This document shows, in pieces, positions 14,020 through 25,199 of a DNA stretch of 64,000 bases. The notes under the pieces were generated by a model. That model ran no database searches. It saw only the letters and a program-made list of their open reading frames with translations, and was not told where the DNA came from. A program made the position numbers and the translations under genes. Numbering within the stretch: position 1 is the first letter of the stretch; every line of letters starts with the position of its first letter. Source of the DNA: Spodoptera frugiperda (taxonomy: Eukaryota > Arthropoda > Insecta > Lepidoptera > Noctuidae); contig NC_064231.1 in the NCBI RefSeq assembly GCF_023101765.2, positions 7,144,501 to 7,208,500 on the forward strand. Direction: 5' to 3'.

Positions 14020-14180
14020 GTTATTCCTTGCAATAAGAGGTCTATTCTCACACACCGGACATAATCCAGACTTCGTGCCTCTGCTAAGAATTTCGGAATC
14101 GAAAAACATAATAATACTTTGCACGACCTAGGAATCGAACCCAGGACCTCGAGCTCAGCAACGAGGCAGTCAGATATCTC
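14020..14180 (-). mobile_element. tRNA-related SINE-like fragment in lin-28 3' UTR
   Basis: Contains GGAATCGAACCCAGGACCTCGAG, the reverse complement of a polymerase III B box (GGTTCGATTCC), after TCTATTCTCACACACCGGAC...CCAGACTTCGTGC. I know this arrangement from memory as a widespread moth repeat. It interrupts the inferred lin-28 3' UTR between let-7 sites 1 and 2. Confidence 0.6.
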
Positions 14181-14585
14181 ATAATTCTTTCCATATCTGA
14201 TATTGATAATAGTTTTAACTGTTCATCTGTAAGCATATGTTTAACCTTCATGGTTTGCTTCATAGCCAGTTATAATACTTCTTATAACTTGTCGTTACGT
14301 TATTTATGAGCTAGAACTAACATAAAGTTTGTCATAATATAATATAGCAACAAAATAATAATATAAACACACACTTAACTTTGGATAAACACCAATATAC
14401 GTAAAATAATTAAGGTCACTCGAACACATAAAATTTGTACTTACGTTACGTTGCAAACTTAGGTTGTAATATTACTATCATTAAAATTATCATGTAAAAT
14501 GTATATATTGTATAGTTTGTACTAGAATTATGGATTTGTACCGATCAGTCTTGTACTTATTTGTATAGTTTAACTGTAACTATAG

Positions 14586-14593
14586 TGAGGTAG
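14586..14593 (-). promoter_or_regulatory. let-7 target site 1 (8-mer)
   Basis: CTACCTCA in the lin-28 mRNA strand is a perfect complement of let-7 seed positions 2-8 plus the A opposite position 1. It lies about 250 nt after the stop codon, a position at which microRNA sites are usually effective. Confidence 0.75.
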
Positions 14594-14838
14594 ATGCGTT
14601 CTTAAGTTAGTTAACATTTGGTTATACATATGTAGTTTGGCAGTTACAAAATATTTTCGTAGCAGAACCTGTTAATTCGATTAAGTCGTTTCGTTTTGGA
14701 ATGGAGAATCTAGACGGTTGTAAGCATTGTCTAAATTTATAAAAAGTTATAACATAGTAAAAGTAAGAGCGAAGAAATGCCGTTAGAAAGTCTACAAGTT
14801 CCGTGGGGTCGTGGAATACAGGGGATGTGTGTATGGAG

Positions 14839-14922
14839 TTACGCATGCGGTGGACTGTCCTGCTGCCCTCCCTGAGAGCCGCTCGAACTACTCTTGGTGG
14901 CGTCGTCCCTCTTTTTCTCCAA
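14839..14922 (-). CDS. lin-28: lin-28 terminal coding exon
   Basis: The acceptor is TTTTGTTACAG|TTG, entered in phase 0. It encodes 27 residues, LEKKRDDATK then a Ser/Gly/Gln-rich tail ending DSPPHA, and stops at TAA 14839-14841. The short low-complexity hydrophilic tail is usual after the zinc knuckles. The exon contains a miR-125/lin-4 seed match at 14869-14877. Confidence 0.94.
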   Translation of the reverse strand: MEKKRDDATKSSSSGSQGGQQDSPPHA

Positions 14923-17900
14923 CTGTAACAAAATAAAAACACAAATGTTACTAAAATTGACGAAAAAATAAATCTCTATTATTAAAAATAAATCGGATTT
15001 TCCTTCCTGACGTTATAACTCCAGAGCGCAAGAGCCCATTTCCGCGGTTTTGCATTCGTTGGAAAGATTTCGGGCTCCATGAGGTTAAAAAAACCAGAAA
15101 AATTAAAGAGAAAAGCAGGAAAACAGGGAAAATCACTGATGGCGAAAGGGAGTTCGCCGGGTTTGCTAGTATACTATGTAAAGGTTTAGACTTAGTGTCA
15201 TGACTGAGATGGACATATTTTTTTAATCTAGAACCGAATACTGTTAGTCTTTGACTGACAAACATTCAAATAATAATTTATACAGGCGTCCAGTAAATCG
15301 AATCTTTTGCAGACTTAATTAAATGTGTCTAGTTCAATTGTTTTTCCAAAGAACTTCATGTCTCCATAAATGACACCGTCTAAACAGTGCTAGTCACTGT
15401 ATTTCACATTCGCTGGAATATATTCTCAGAAATTCCAATTAGCACCTATTCTAAACCCTGTTTATAATAGTAGAGTTCCTGGGAAGGAACTGATGTGTCA
15501 AGTCTTAAGTTAAACTAACTAACATGACTTAATTTATGTGTATTCTCTAGCAATTCTAGAATATTATTATGTCATGTTGGCAAATGTTACAGAGAGCAGA
15601 CATGCATTCTGTATTCTGTAATGAATGTTCGTTTTGATGCACTGGATAGATTCAATGTAGTGGATTCGAATCCCGCATGGAGCAACTCTTTATGTAATCC
15701 ACAAATCGTTGTTTCGGGTCTGGGTGTCATGTGTATGTAAGCTTGTAAGTTTGTAAGCGTATCCACGATACAGGAGAAAATCGAAATGTCGGACAAGATT
15801 TTAAAAAATATCTTTAGTATAGTGGTGTTATTAGGCCTTTCGATTTTTAATATTCTCAGTAATAGTATAAAGCATACACCTGCTTGGTGTATGACAGTGG
15901 AATCGTCTCCTACTATTCCGGACTAATTTACAATTTATTGTAATTGTACTATGCTATTACCTTGACTGGGCAGTCGGCGATAAGATGATCCTCGCTCTTG
16001 CAGTTGTGACATCTCTTTGGTTGTGGGCTGATGGTACACTTGGCCGCTATGTGGTTAGCGAACTCGCCGCAGTTGTAGCAACTGGAAACAATAACATTGT
16101 ATCTATGAGATCTAGTTTCACTTTTTTTGCTATAAAATATTACACGTCAAACGAAAAGGCTCGCCACACAATGCCTTGCATACTACTTGCATAAAACGCG
16201 TAAAGCAATGAAGTAAAAAAAAGGTTAACTCATAATTTTACCTTTCCTAAAACTGAATGACACAAATATAATTGTAAAAACTATTTTAATTAAAAACTAT
16301 ATTGTGTCCTGCAGTTATATATTTGCTTGTCCTATAAATAATTCAATATAGGATATGTATTGTAGTATCTATTAGCCAAATTAAATTTAAAATCGTTTAG
16401 TGATGAGATTTTAACTGCTAAATCAATATCAATTAAAATCGACTAGTAAATGAAATCCCAAAATCTAACCACTTACATCGCGCTTTTTAAAATGAACAAA
16501 GATGCAAAGATTGACCATTGTTTTACCTAATTTGGTATTTTTTCCAATCTCTCCAGACCATAAAAAACAAACAAATATGACATTTAAATGAATAGACACA
16601 AGTTTTACTATTACATTTTATACCTAATTAACATGTTTCGATTAACCCTTATCTACGAACATTACTCAAAATAGAATTTTATCTAGCATCTGTCCACACG
16701 GTGTCGTAAAAACGATTTCAACTATATTTCCAAGAAAGCAGGGTTTAGTAGTTTCGTAGGTTTGATAGTTTGATATTTTCCCATGGTTAGATAGCGATAA
16801 CCCTCCGATTTAGTGTTTGACTCGGCAACAAGTAAACAGATAGAATAAATCCAATGTGATAATGATGTAATATGAACGCTCATGTGCATTCTGACGTTGT
16901 TGCACTTTTAGTATAAGTACTGGTCTTTGTTATAATAATAACTTATTTATAACTAGTATGGTTTTTATAGTAACTACGTCAACACCAATGACTAAAACTA
17001 TAATTAAATAGTGAAATACATAGTTTCGTAATCGTTCGATATTAATTTCAATAGGTTATCGTTTGACTATTATGTACTTCATGAAATTGTTTAATAGTTT
17101 GATAACTGTTCACACACGTAACACATGTAGTTTACAGTAGAAGGATTCTAGTTGTTAATAATTTTATCATGTGACCGAGTACTCTATCATAGTAACTACG
17201 GTTATCATAGAGATATTAGGTGCTAGAAAAACTATTAACCACTCCGCTCTTGAAGTAACACGTGGTCTGCTTACTAGCTTTTGTAGGTTGTACTATTAAC
17301 AACGAAATAAGGAGAAAATGATACGGGATGATATTCCATTTAGAGTTATATTACATTTATGTATTTTTATATGGTAGGTATTAAGTTTGCATAAATAAAT
17401 ACAGGAAATATTGACTAAATGACTCCCGTGAACATGACATTAGAGATTCCTACTCTCCTTTCAATGTGGTAAGGTCACTGAAGTTTTTACTGTTGTTGCA
17501 ATATGATCTGTAAACTAAACTCAGTTTACACGTTTGGTAACTTAGTTTGAACTAACCTCTCATTATTTGCTTTATTGAAAGAAACTTCTAATAAATTAGA
17601 GGTTTAAAACAATACCTAATCCTTCTCGCGGTGATTGCATTTTAAAATGTATTACAACATTTATTTTTCATTAAAATACTGTGTGTATATTGAATCAATG
17701 GTATTGTAAACACGAATGCAAAGTTGCCTGCCAACTGCAAACCTGCCATAAAAGCACGAAGATACTATCTGGCTTGTCTTTACACAGCATTTTGCTGTTG
17801 TACATTTCATATTACTCCATTGTGTATGAAGTTATTATATTAAGTATAGTATTTTACATGCATGCATGTTACCTAATGGAAAAAAAAATCTTTTGTTAAC

Positions 17901-20900
17901 CTCTCAAACACCTTTAACCGAATTAGATCGACGGATGCACAAATTTTGTTAAGCATCATGTAATCATGCCATGTCATTATGTCTCCTTTTAGTTTATGAG
18001 TTTGATAAGCTTATGAGAAGAAGTTGCAAATAAAAAACATGGTCAGCATTGCCACACTGCAAACTGCAAGCAAAGAAGTATCGTCCATTTACACAGGGTT
18101 TTGATACTTCTTCCCAAAGTAGCAACTAAAGCAAAAATTACCGTATCTTTCTGAACCGTTTCTTGGCGAGTGGACGTCGATGTGATCCCTGGCAGTCCAC
18201 GGATGAAGGCCCGGAGACCCGCGTCGCCTCGAGCCCCTTGTCGGACTCTTTGCACTCGAACTCAACCTCTTCGTCGTCGCCAAGAGACCGGAATCCTGGC
18301 ATCTGAATGACGCTCTGGAAATAAACGAACAAACATACCATTACCATGCCACCATCTTGTCATTTCTTAGTAAAATTTCAGAGAGCTAAGGTTTCAATAT
18401 CGTTTTTAACTTTTGTACATAGTCATAGTCATTTAAACTGCATCTGTGTTCATAAGGAAACAGGCTCTGATAATTCTGGTTCAAAAAGTATTGAGAATTG
18501 TAAAAGTAAATAATATCGCCAGAGTAGTCACAAAGTTGTAATAATATTTGTGCGTACGACAGCGGCGCTGCGAGGCGGCCCGCTAGTTCAGTATAAAAAT
18601 AACAACTTCATGCTAACTATTATTATTGAGTGTGGGTCCCTTCAATGGGCTATAAATTTACTTATCGCTTATGAGAAAAAAATCAACGTTATCGGTATCC
18701 AGTAACGTAGTCTTGACCTAATATAAGTTTTACCGCTAGCGTCGCTGCAGCCGAACGAAGTACAAGTTTGGTGGCGCAAATGTATAGAAAAAACATCCGG
18801 CCTTGATAAGCCGAGCAAACAAATAAGCGCACTATCGGGTCAACCGCTAGATACGCCACAATATTTTTTCTGAATGGATTTATTTTCCTATTTTAACTAT
18901 TGTAGAGAACGGAACGATTTAATTAACTACGTAGAAATAGGTACCTACATCAGAATTTTGCGTTTGTTCTATTTTTACTTATGATCGTTGCGTGCATGTT
19001 TCGTGTAATATAATGATAACAATCACCTGGTGTACAAAAACATCTTGCCCGCCGTCGTCAGGGGTAATGAACCCCCAGCCCTTCGCGACGTTGAACCACT
19101 TACACCGTCCACGGCGCGTCACCCCTATGACGGCGCTGCCGCTCGCGCCCGCTGCACCTGCAAATAACATACACTCAGTTACTACATCTCCACCAGCACT
19201 CCGCCCGCTCCACGCTCGCTACTCGCTCTCTGGCCCGCTCACAGACCCGCTCCCTCTCCTGCGCCGCACTCGCAGCCCCGCGTGTGCGTGGGCGCACCGC
19301 TCCCCTTACCTGTTACGGAATCTACCATCTAATTGAGTTTTTTTACAACTTAGTTCCCTCACACTGAAGTTTGGTTTCCGGTACAAACGAAGCTTTTACG
19401 ACATACCGATAAAAGGACCTCATTTGCATTTTTTACGCACACATTGACAAAATATTCATTAGTTCATAGAAGTGAAATAAAATATCATCCTACAAAATGA
19501 AATGTAAATAAATATTATTCGACCAGATCGACATCATTTATATCCTCACGTTACAAACATTATCTGTAAACTTTATCAGTGAATAAAATAAATAATGCCA
19601 GCGTCGCATTAACATGTTTTTATTGAATAGAAAGGTCGTAAAGAATTCACGACTAGTCAAATTGCATTAAGTGGGTCGTAGTCCCTTGCTTCTAAATACA
19701 TGCATAGACATTTAACGTTCGGAAATCTATTAGCAATAAATAAGGGCCTACAATCGTATCCTGAACGAAGAAAGGGTATACTGTTCCCCTTATCGGGCAC
19801 CGAGACAACAAATAACGTGGGAACCGAATTAAATAAAAGACAACTTCTTTTAATACCATAGCTATTAATTCCTCCGTGTTCAATATTCGAATAGCTTATC
19901 AGCTCGATAATTAAAAAGTAGAAACTTAAAAAGTGTATTTGTGGATTCATCTGCCAGGCAGTTGGAGTTTTAATGGAAATAATGAAACATTCTCAATACA
20001 CGTGGTATGTAAGTTGATTAAGTAGGCTGTGGTAGTTAATCAACTATCGAAAACATCAATAATTGTAGCGATGACTAATGTAACGCTACTTCCTTGAATA
20101 ATATATGTAATGACTAACTAGTTGGTTAGAAAAATCCGGAAATACTTCAGATGACAAACAACGATTCACATATATACCTATTCATATTGATTAACACCTA
20201 ACATTTTTTTTTATTTCTTCGTAACGAATGACTTATGCCCAGATACCGAAGTTGTTTATGTAAAAAACTAGGCTATTCATTTTCTTTACTTCACAATTTG
20301 TTACCATAGAAATAATATCTTGAATTTATAGAAGCTATAAAGTCGTTATAAATGATATCGAAAGTATTTTATAAACGGTCAAGAATTATAAATATGCATT
20401 ATACGAGTCCAATCTAGACCATAACAAACCAACATTTAAATAAAACAAGCTAAAGTTCTCACGGCGCTCTCTCATCAATCGAGCGTTAGTATCGCGGAGG
20501 CTTACTCAAATGTTAGTTATATGAGAATTTATTGGTGGGTTTGCTAATTCGATATACATTTCCATGTGTTGGTATGTAAGCTAAGCATATTATTTCGGGC
20601 GGCGGCAGCGGTAAAAGCGTGGTGGCAGCACACGTGGCGACGGCGGCGGGGACTGGAAGAATGTTCGGTATTTAGGTTAAGTTTCTGGTACCTTTTTCAT
20701 TCATTGCCGTAACACTGCACCTAGCGGCCTCGCCGCCACAGCGCCGCACTCCCTCACCTTGCTCACCATACTCAATATTTGTTATTCCCTATCCCACGTT
20801 AATGAGAAAGCTTTAGACTTGTTTCTAAATAACTTGGAATCCATTGAACACGTTCGTATTAAAAATCAATCGACCGCCAACTTAGTATGTGAACCAAAAT

Positions 20901-23900
20901 CAAGTTGTATCTTAACCATTTGCCGTTACAAAAATATACTATTTCTATGAGGAGACTTGTTTTTTAGTATTTAAATATTTATTAAAGTGAACTCATTGTT
21001 TATTTAAGAAACGAGGATATGTCATGTATTCTTCAACACATTTAAGGTTTACCCATTGTAATAACTTGTTGGAGGACTTAAATGCTTTTATCGAAGAACT
21101 TTGCTCTGATACCTTAGTAACTTTCTATGAATATTTAGAATGTATTTAATTGTGTACAAATAAAAATGGAAAATATAATTTTGACAACAATAACATAAAA
21201 AGGGTAATTTGTTTGGTGCATTAAGATCAAATCAATATTATTTCGATCGAAATGTAAAAAAAAGTTCTGAATTTGCTTGTTTAGGACATCTTTTTCATGG
21301 TCTTTTGAGTAACTTTGAAATTATCGAAAACATGTCGCCTTATGTACATTCAATAACTGGCAAGCTCAGCGCTTTCTGAAATGAAATATGAAGATGGTTA
21401 CGTGCAATATGAGGTGTGCAGTTGTTCGTGTACTACAATATATGGTAGATAGTGCGGCAGTGCGGTAGCGGCACGTTATTTATATACGTATATGTACCGA
21501 GTGAGGTAGCACTCCGGCGCATCCGACTGCTGTACTATGTGCCTGTTTTGTAGTTTTGTTTACTCAGCATGGAGCGCGCGCACCCGCCCGCCGCGCCCCG
21601 CCACAACTACGCACATTCCACGCTACACCTCAACATGCGCCGGAATTTCTATGCAACAGATGCATTACAAGGTATTCGTCTAATGCAACACTGACGCGCC
21701 TCTTCAAATATTTAACCATTACTTTGCCTCTTCTACTTCGTATCAAATTACCACAAGTGTTGTGCAACGAACTGTTGTGGTGCAGATTAAAATGTCCCAG
21801 TTTCTACGAATATAACGAGAAATGTTTAGCTAACTTCAATAACAAAACACGAGACAGGAATCGTGACGTTTCTGGTTTATTGTCAGTTCCTAAAGCGATT
21901 AGGTGCACTATTTTTAAACTGGAATTTAAATATAAGCGCGTGGTATTTTAAAAGCAGGAAGGGGAAATTCTACGCATATTTTAAGTGGAACATTTGTTGC
22001 TTGCACGCACCCCAGTGTCTTGTTATATTCATTTACGTGGCAAGTAGGTTCAAGTTCTCTACAGTATACATCAGCATAGATGTTTTTCAACACAACCTGT
22101 ATAACCTGTATGTGGTAATTTTGGACTATAGTAAATAACCATTTACGAATTTTGTTTATCTATAAACGGTATATTTTGTAAATGATATGTCTTAACAATA
22201 TTTTCGTTAATCTATGACACGAGGTAAATGATCACTTCTATGAATGAAATAAAGTTTAGTCAATAAGCGAACACGTGTTGACGCACGCATCTGTTGTCTC
22301 AGTCTATTCGTATTGCGTATTTGACATATATTTCTCAATGGTATTTCCATGTGAGCGTAATAAATAGTCGATCATCTTTTGAAAATCTACTACTTATTAA
22401 AAGTTTTCAATTCATTCAATTACAGGTCTACTGTTTGTGAGGCACTTACTTATACTTTGAATGATTTTTTCATTTATGTACATATAAATAGCTATTACGA
22501 AATGTAGAAGGTACTCTAAGAAAATATTTATTTATTATTTTAGTATTCATGTAAACAAAGTAGTGAAGAAAGCGTAAGCTTGTAAATTTGGTAAAAGTGG
22601 GACCCATGTTTGATGCCCGCACAGAGACCAGTTTACATTAAAGAGCTTTTGTCGTGAATCTATCTCAGTATCGAATTATTTAATGGGTTTACAATATACA
22701 TCATATTCCGTAGTCGCTAATGCTTTTATGTGATCGCGCCTGCGAGCCCCGATGCGGGCCCATGATTCGTATCACACGCTGAGAGCGACACATCAGCCAT
22801 CAAATGCAACGCCTGGTGACGCGCGTAGGAGGAAACTGATATAATACGTTCATTAATTATAACAAATAAACTTTTTCCAAATAATTAAACGCTTATCAAA
22901 ACCAAATCTTACGATTTTAATTAAAATTTTGAAGTTGATACCTACACTTTTAATCAAAGACGTCAATTATAAATTTTTACTACGATAAAATATGTTACTC
23001 ATTAAAATTCAGCGTAATGGTCAGTTTATTATTAATTCACAAATTTTTGACATTAATCTTTATTACAAAGTCATTGTATCACTATACAATACTACAACTT
23101 CAACCAAATAAAGTTCTATATAGGAAATAGTAACAACAGTTTATCAAAGTTCAAATGCTCATTCATTATTTCAATGGAACGAGTCACACGTGTAGTAAAC
23201 AAAACGCATACCAATATGATTGTAGGACGCATGTCCAGAAAGCAAATGAAATGACCTAAAACATAGTGCCATTCACCACTTTTTGCTGTTATCAATCGTA
23301 GGTATGGAATTTCAACATGAATCATCGTCAAGTGGCGCTTGTGCTTGGGTATCTTGAACTAGGTGGGAAAGAGACAGCCGAATGTACCACCATTCGGATT
23401 TAATTGACTGGTTACGAACTCGGACCCTGCCGTAGGGACGTCACCTCACTTACATCGACTTTCTAAAAATTCCGGATGGTACTTGAATAACTCTCTATGG
23501 CAATTCCTGTTTGAAAGAATGTTCTCACCTTGTTTGTGTAATTGTGTATATGATTTATACAAACAAATTAATTTTACCGATTTGACATAAGTTTGTTACG
23601 TTTTCCATAAAAAAATAATTTCCTACTTGGAACTACTACGCCGCAGAATGTAAATACAAACTCTAAAGGTACACACATATTGAGGATGTGCTACAACACT
23701 TCGGCCCGTATAATGTTGTTGCGTAAGAATGTAAACAATATTCTAATCAGCATAAAAATATCGATAGTGCGTTCTTCACTAGAACTCTGGTATGTCGACG
23801 ACAAAAACACGTAGTGCAGGAGGAGTGGGGAGCGAGATTAAGGTCCTTCTAAAATGCAGTCGGCTTACCTAAACACATTCAAGCTTTTATCACTCACACA

Positions 23901-24694
23901 GATAAATATAAATAGAAAGTATTTTAGTAGTATAAAACTTATAACAGTGTTGTTACAGTCGAAAACGGCATAGCAGCGGCGCCAAGTCGCAGGCAGCACG
24001 CATGCGAGCAACTAAAACGGTATCGTAGGAATAGTAAACAATTAACTGCTCGATGCGTAGACCTTGTTTGATAAAATGTTCACGTCACATGTTTCCAATT
24101 CAATACTTGATACTCATGTTATACAAGGACTGCTGGTACTTACGTCCATTCATGAATATACGCAATTTGTTTTTAATTCATATCAAAATGGGCTTAACTG
24201 CTATGTTTTGAAGTATAGTAGTTCATAGTCCTCAAATAAATATCTATTATTTTATTACAAAAGTACAAAAATATTGCGTAAAACGTGACGTCATGCCATA
24301 CAAGACATTCTCTAATTAGGAAGTACGAATTTATAATTAGTATATCTTGTTGTTGATCAACTTTATACCGAGTAAACATGGCACACATATGTGTGACATC
24401 AGTAAAACGAGACTCTATTAACCTCAATTTGAATAATTTCAATGATGAACTGTTTGTGATTGCCTCCCTGGGCACTGCGTACAACACATCCGTTCGATAA
24501 GGGCCATGTCAAGTTCCAACACATAAAATAACTTTTTGGCGTGACTTATTAGTGACTTCAGTGTATTCTAATCCCTTTTATTAAAACATGTAAACAATAA
24601 AAGTAACGGAAACTATTTAAAAATGTAAGAAAAAAATGTCTTAAGTTTACTTACTTGAAGAGGGAACTGCATTTCCGCCTTCCCTCCCGCTCAT
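14839..24694 (-). CDS. lin-28: lin-28, RNA-binding heterochronic regulator (5 coding exons)
   Basis: LIN-28 is a cytoplasmic/nucleolar RNA-binding protein that blocks maturation of let-7 microRNA and binds mRNAs to hold developmental timing. I see five coding exons: 24655-24694, 19027-19157, 18142-18314, 15961-16081 and 14839-14922. Every junction is GT/AG, with phases 1, 0, 2, 0 agreeing, and they encode 182 residues, normal for an animal LIN-28. The cold-shock domain spans about residues 28-98, with RNP1 KGWGFI at 39-44 and VFVHQ at 53-57. Knuckle 1 is C116-C119-H125-C130, with five residues before the His as in other invertebrate LIN-28 proteins (memory). Knuckle 2 is C139-C142-H147-C152. 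A basic linker (RPLAKKRFRKIR) joins the domains. The combination of one cold-shock domain and two CCHC knuckles is unique to LIN-28. The start is the first ATG after an in-frame 5' splice acceptor. Longer in-frame isoforms are possible (see 28771-28929). Confidence 0.97.
14869..14877 (-). promoter_or_regulatory. miR-125/lin-4 site inside the lin-28 coding sequence
   Basis: The mRNA strand reads TCTCAGGGA, complementary to bases 1-9 of miR-125/lin-4 (UCCCUGAGA). It lies in the codons for Ser-Gln-Gly of the C-terminal tail, about 30 nt before the stop. lin-4 regulation of lin-28 is established in nematodes through the 3' UTR; a coding-region site is the novelty here. Confidence 0.55.
15640..15795 (+). 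mobile_element. SINE-like element in lin-28 intron 5
   Basis: GTGGATTCGAATCCCGCATG (B-box-like) followed by CCACAAATCGTTGTTTCGGG, TCTGGGTGTCATGTGTATG and CCACGATACAGGAGAAAATC. A second, more decayed copy lies at 36718-36860. From memory it is a common noctuid repeat. Confidence 0.65.
15961..16081 (-). CDS. lin-28: lin-28 exon: two CCHC zinc knuckles
   Basis: The acceptor is ATTGTTTCCAG|T and the donor is GTCAAG|GTAATA. The exon enters in phase 2 and leaves in phase 0. It encodes both knuckles, CYNCGEFANHIAAKC and CHNCKSEDHLIADC, joined by TISPQPKR. In this family the knuckles recognise the GGAG-type motif of the let-7 precursor terminal loop. The HN dipeptide and aromatic positions are family-typical. 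Confidence 0.97.
16082..18141 (-). other. lin-28: lin-28 intron 4
   Basis: An AT-rich 2.06-kb intron between the cold-shock/linker exon and the zinc-knuckle exon, with GT...AG ends. I see no further exon or structured RNA in it. Confidence 0.8.
18142..18314 (-). CDS. lin-28: lin-28 exon: C-terminal half of cold-shock domain and linker
   Basis: The acceptor is TTTATTTCCAG|AGC and the donor is ATACG|GTAATT. The exon is 173 nt, enters in phase 0 and leaves in phase 2. It continues the cold-shock domain with SVIQMPGFRSLGDDEEVEFE and KGLEATRVSGP, then a Lys/Arg-rich linker (RRPLAKKRFRKIR). In LIN-28 proteins this basic linker joins the cold-shock domain to the zinc knuckles and adds RNA affinity. 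Confidence 0.96.
19027..19157 (-). CDS. lin-28: lin-28 exon: N-terminal half of cold-shock domain
   Basis: The exon is bounded by TTATTTGCAG|GT and CACCAG|GTGATT. It enters in phase 1 and leaves in phase 0. It encodes a short Gly/Ala/Ser lead, then the first strands of the cold-shock fold, with CKWFNVAKGWGFI (RNP1) and the QDVFVHQ strand. The aromatic residues W34, F35, W41, F43, F54 and H56 that stack on RNA in this family are all present. Confidence 0.97.
19158..24654 (-). other. lin-28: lin-28 intron 2 (5.5 kb)
   Basis: Runs from A|GTAAGT at 24654 to TTTGCAG at 19158. It contains GC-rich islets at about 19.18-19.31, 20.60-20.76, 21.45-21.66 and 22.73-22.83 kb. The 21.6-kb islet holds a plus-strand exon candidate; the others show no convincing exon and may be enhancers. 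The rest is AT-rich. Confidence 0.75.
21569..21671 (+). CDS. candidate plus-strand first exon inside lin-28 intron 2
   Basis: ATG at 21569 opens MERAHPPAAPRHNYAHSTLH then LNMRRNFYATDALQ, and reaches a donor-like TACAAG|GTATTC (phase 1). A TATATA motif at 21479-21486 lies about 30 nt before a GCACTC initiator-like site at 21511, giving a leader of about 58 nt. The sequence is a GC-rich islet on the strand opposite lin-28. The only phase-1 plus acceptor I noted downstream is at 60528. I do not recognise the product. A 131-codon frame overlaps in another phase and lacks an ATG at its start. Confidence 0.4.
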
Positions 24695-24699
24695 GGTAA
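24655..24699 (-). CDS. lin-28: lin-28 exon with start codon (45 nt, symmetric)
   Basis: ATG at 24694-24692 begins MSGREGGNAVPSS, followed by one base and a perfect donor A|GTAAGT. The joining base plus GT of the next exon makes the Ser codon. An acceptor-like ATAATTTTTAG precedes position 24699, five bases before the ATG. The exon from acceptor to donor is therefore 45 nt, phase 1 on both sides, and open through the ATG. This means the Met can be either the start or an internal residue of a longer isoform. The exact upstream boundary is inference. Confidence 0.88.
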
Positions 24700-24794
24700 C
24701 TAAAAATTATCAACTGGCACCACAAATATCACCTCTGCGTATCATACATCCTCTGATTGAGAAAAGGCACTTTGTTTATAATAAGTTCATTTAC

Positions 24795-25030
24795 CTTTGC
24801 ACGTTAAAACTTATTAACTATCAAAATGTGTTAAGTGCATAAAGGCGGACGCGCGTGCGCGCGAAGCGACCAGCGACGCGTACGCAGGTCGACTGCATCG
24901 AAAATGAGTGACAGTGGTGTAGAGTCGACGCCGCGGTGATGCGGTCGGTCCCTTCCCGGATATCGTCAAGCAAGTAGTTTTTAAAATAGAGAAGCTAACG
25001 AAACGTGTACACCGCCCGAAAGCGCCGGCC
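24795..25030 (-). other. lin-28: lin-28 5' UTR exon and proximal promoter region
   Basis: Upstream of the start-codon exon there is a donor-like GCAAAG|GTAAAT at 24795/24794, giving a 95-nt intron (24700-24794) that ends at the TTTTTAG acceptor. The preceding sequence to about 25.03 kb is moderately GC-rich and leads into a strongly CpG-rich block at 25.03-25.14 kb. The transcription start is not fixed: I see no TATA box at a convincing distance. An unspliced leader is an alternative. Confidence 0.5.
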
Positions 25031-25145
25031 GCTTTACCCCAACCCAAATTGTGTCACTTGTTGGCGCGGCGGCGGCGCAGCGCGCAGCGTACAGCACAGC
25101 GTTCCCTGCGCTGCCAACAGACACGAGCGCGCTGCAGGGTGAACG
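25030..25145 (-). promoter_or_regulatory. CpG-rich promoter-like island upstream of lin-28
   Basis: A dense GCGC/GGCGGCGGC block in an otherwise AT-rich region, directly 5' of the inferred lin-28 leader exon. CpG-rich islets of this kind accompany most 5' exons in the window. Open frames run through both strands here but show no recognisable protein. I read it as promoter DNA. Confidence 0.5.
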
Positions 25146-25199
25146 GCTTCTACTACCTACCTCACATATTGCTTACAAACACCCAACAACATCTTCAAA

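Larger units (their letters stand above)
11981..14838 (-). other. lin-28: lin-28 3' UTR (presumed extent)
   Basis: Non-coding, AT-rich sequence downstream of the lin-28 stop. I saw no minus-strand AATAAA between the stop and 11981-11986, so a 3' UTR of about 2.9 kb is inferred. Variant signals (such as ATTAAA) could end it earlier. It holds three let-7 8-mer sites and an inserted lepidopteran repeat at about 14020-14180. The GC-rich island at 11.25-11.5 kb lies just beyond it. Confidence 0.6.

Noticed and set aside
14125..14150. tRNA gene from B-box-like sequence
   Set aside because: No A box, anticodon arm or acceptor stem. The context is a SINE-like repeat; the same applies to 15.66 and 53.9 kb.
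21502..21509. TGAGGTAG on plus, and CTACCTCA on plus at 25157-25164, as let-7 gene or target
   Set aside because: No let-7 body or hairpin follows. One lies in an intron/promoter islet and the other on the non-lin-28 strand. Chance 8-mers are expected about twice in this window.
21556..21951. 131-codon plus-strand frame as a protein
   Set aside because: It begins at a non-ATG codon, crosses the likely GTATTC donor, and its AT-rich second half has no coding character.
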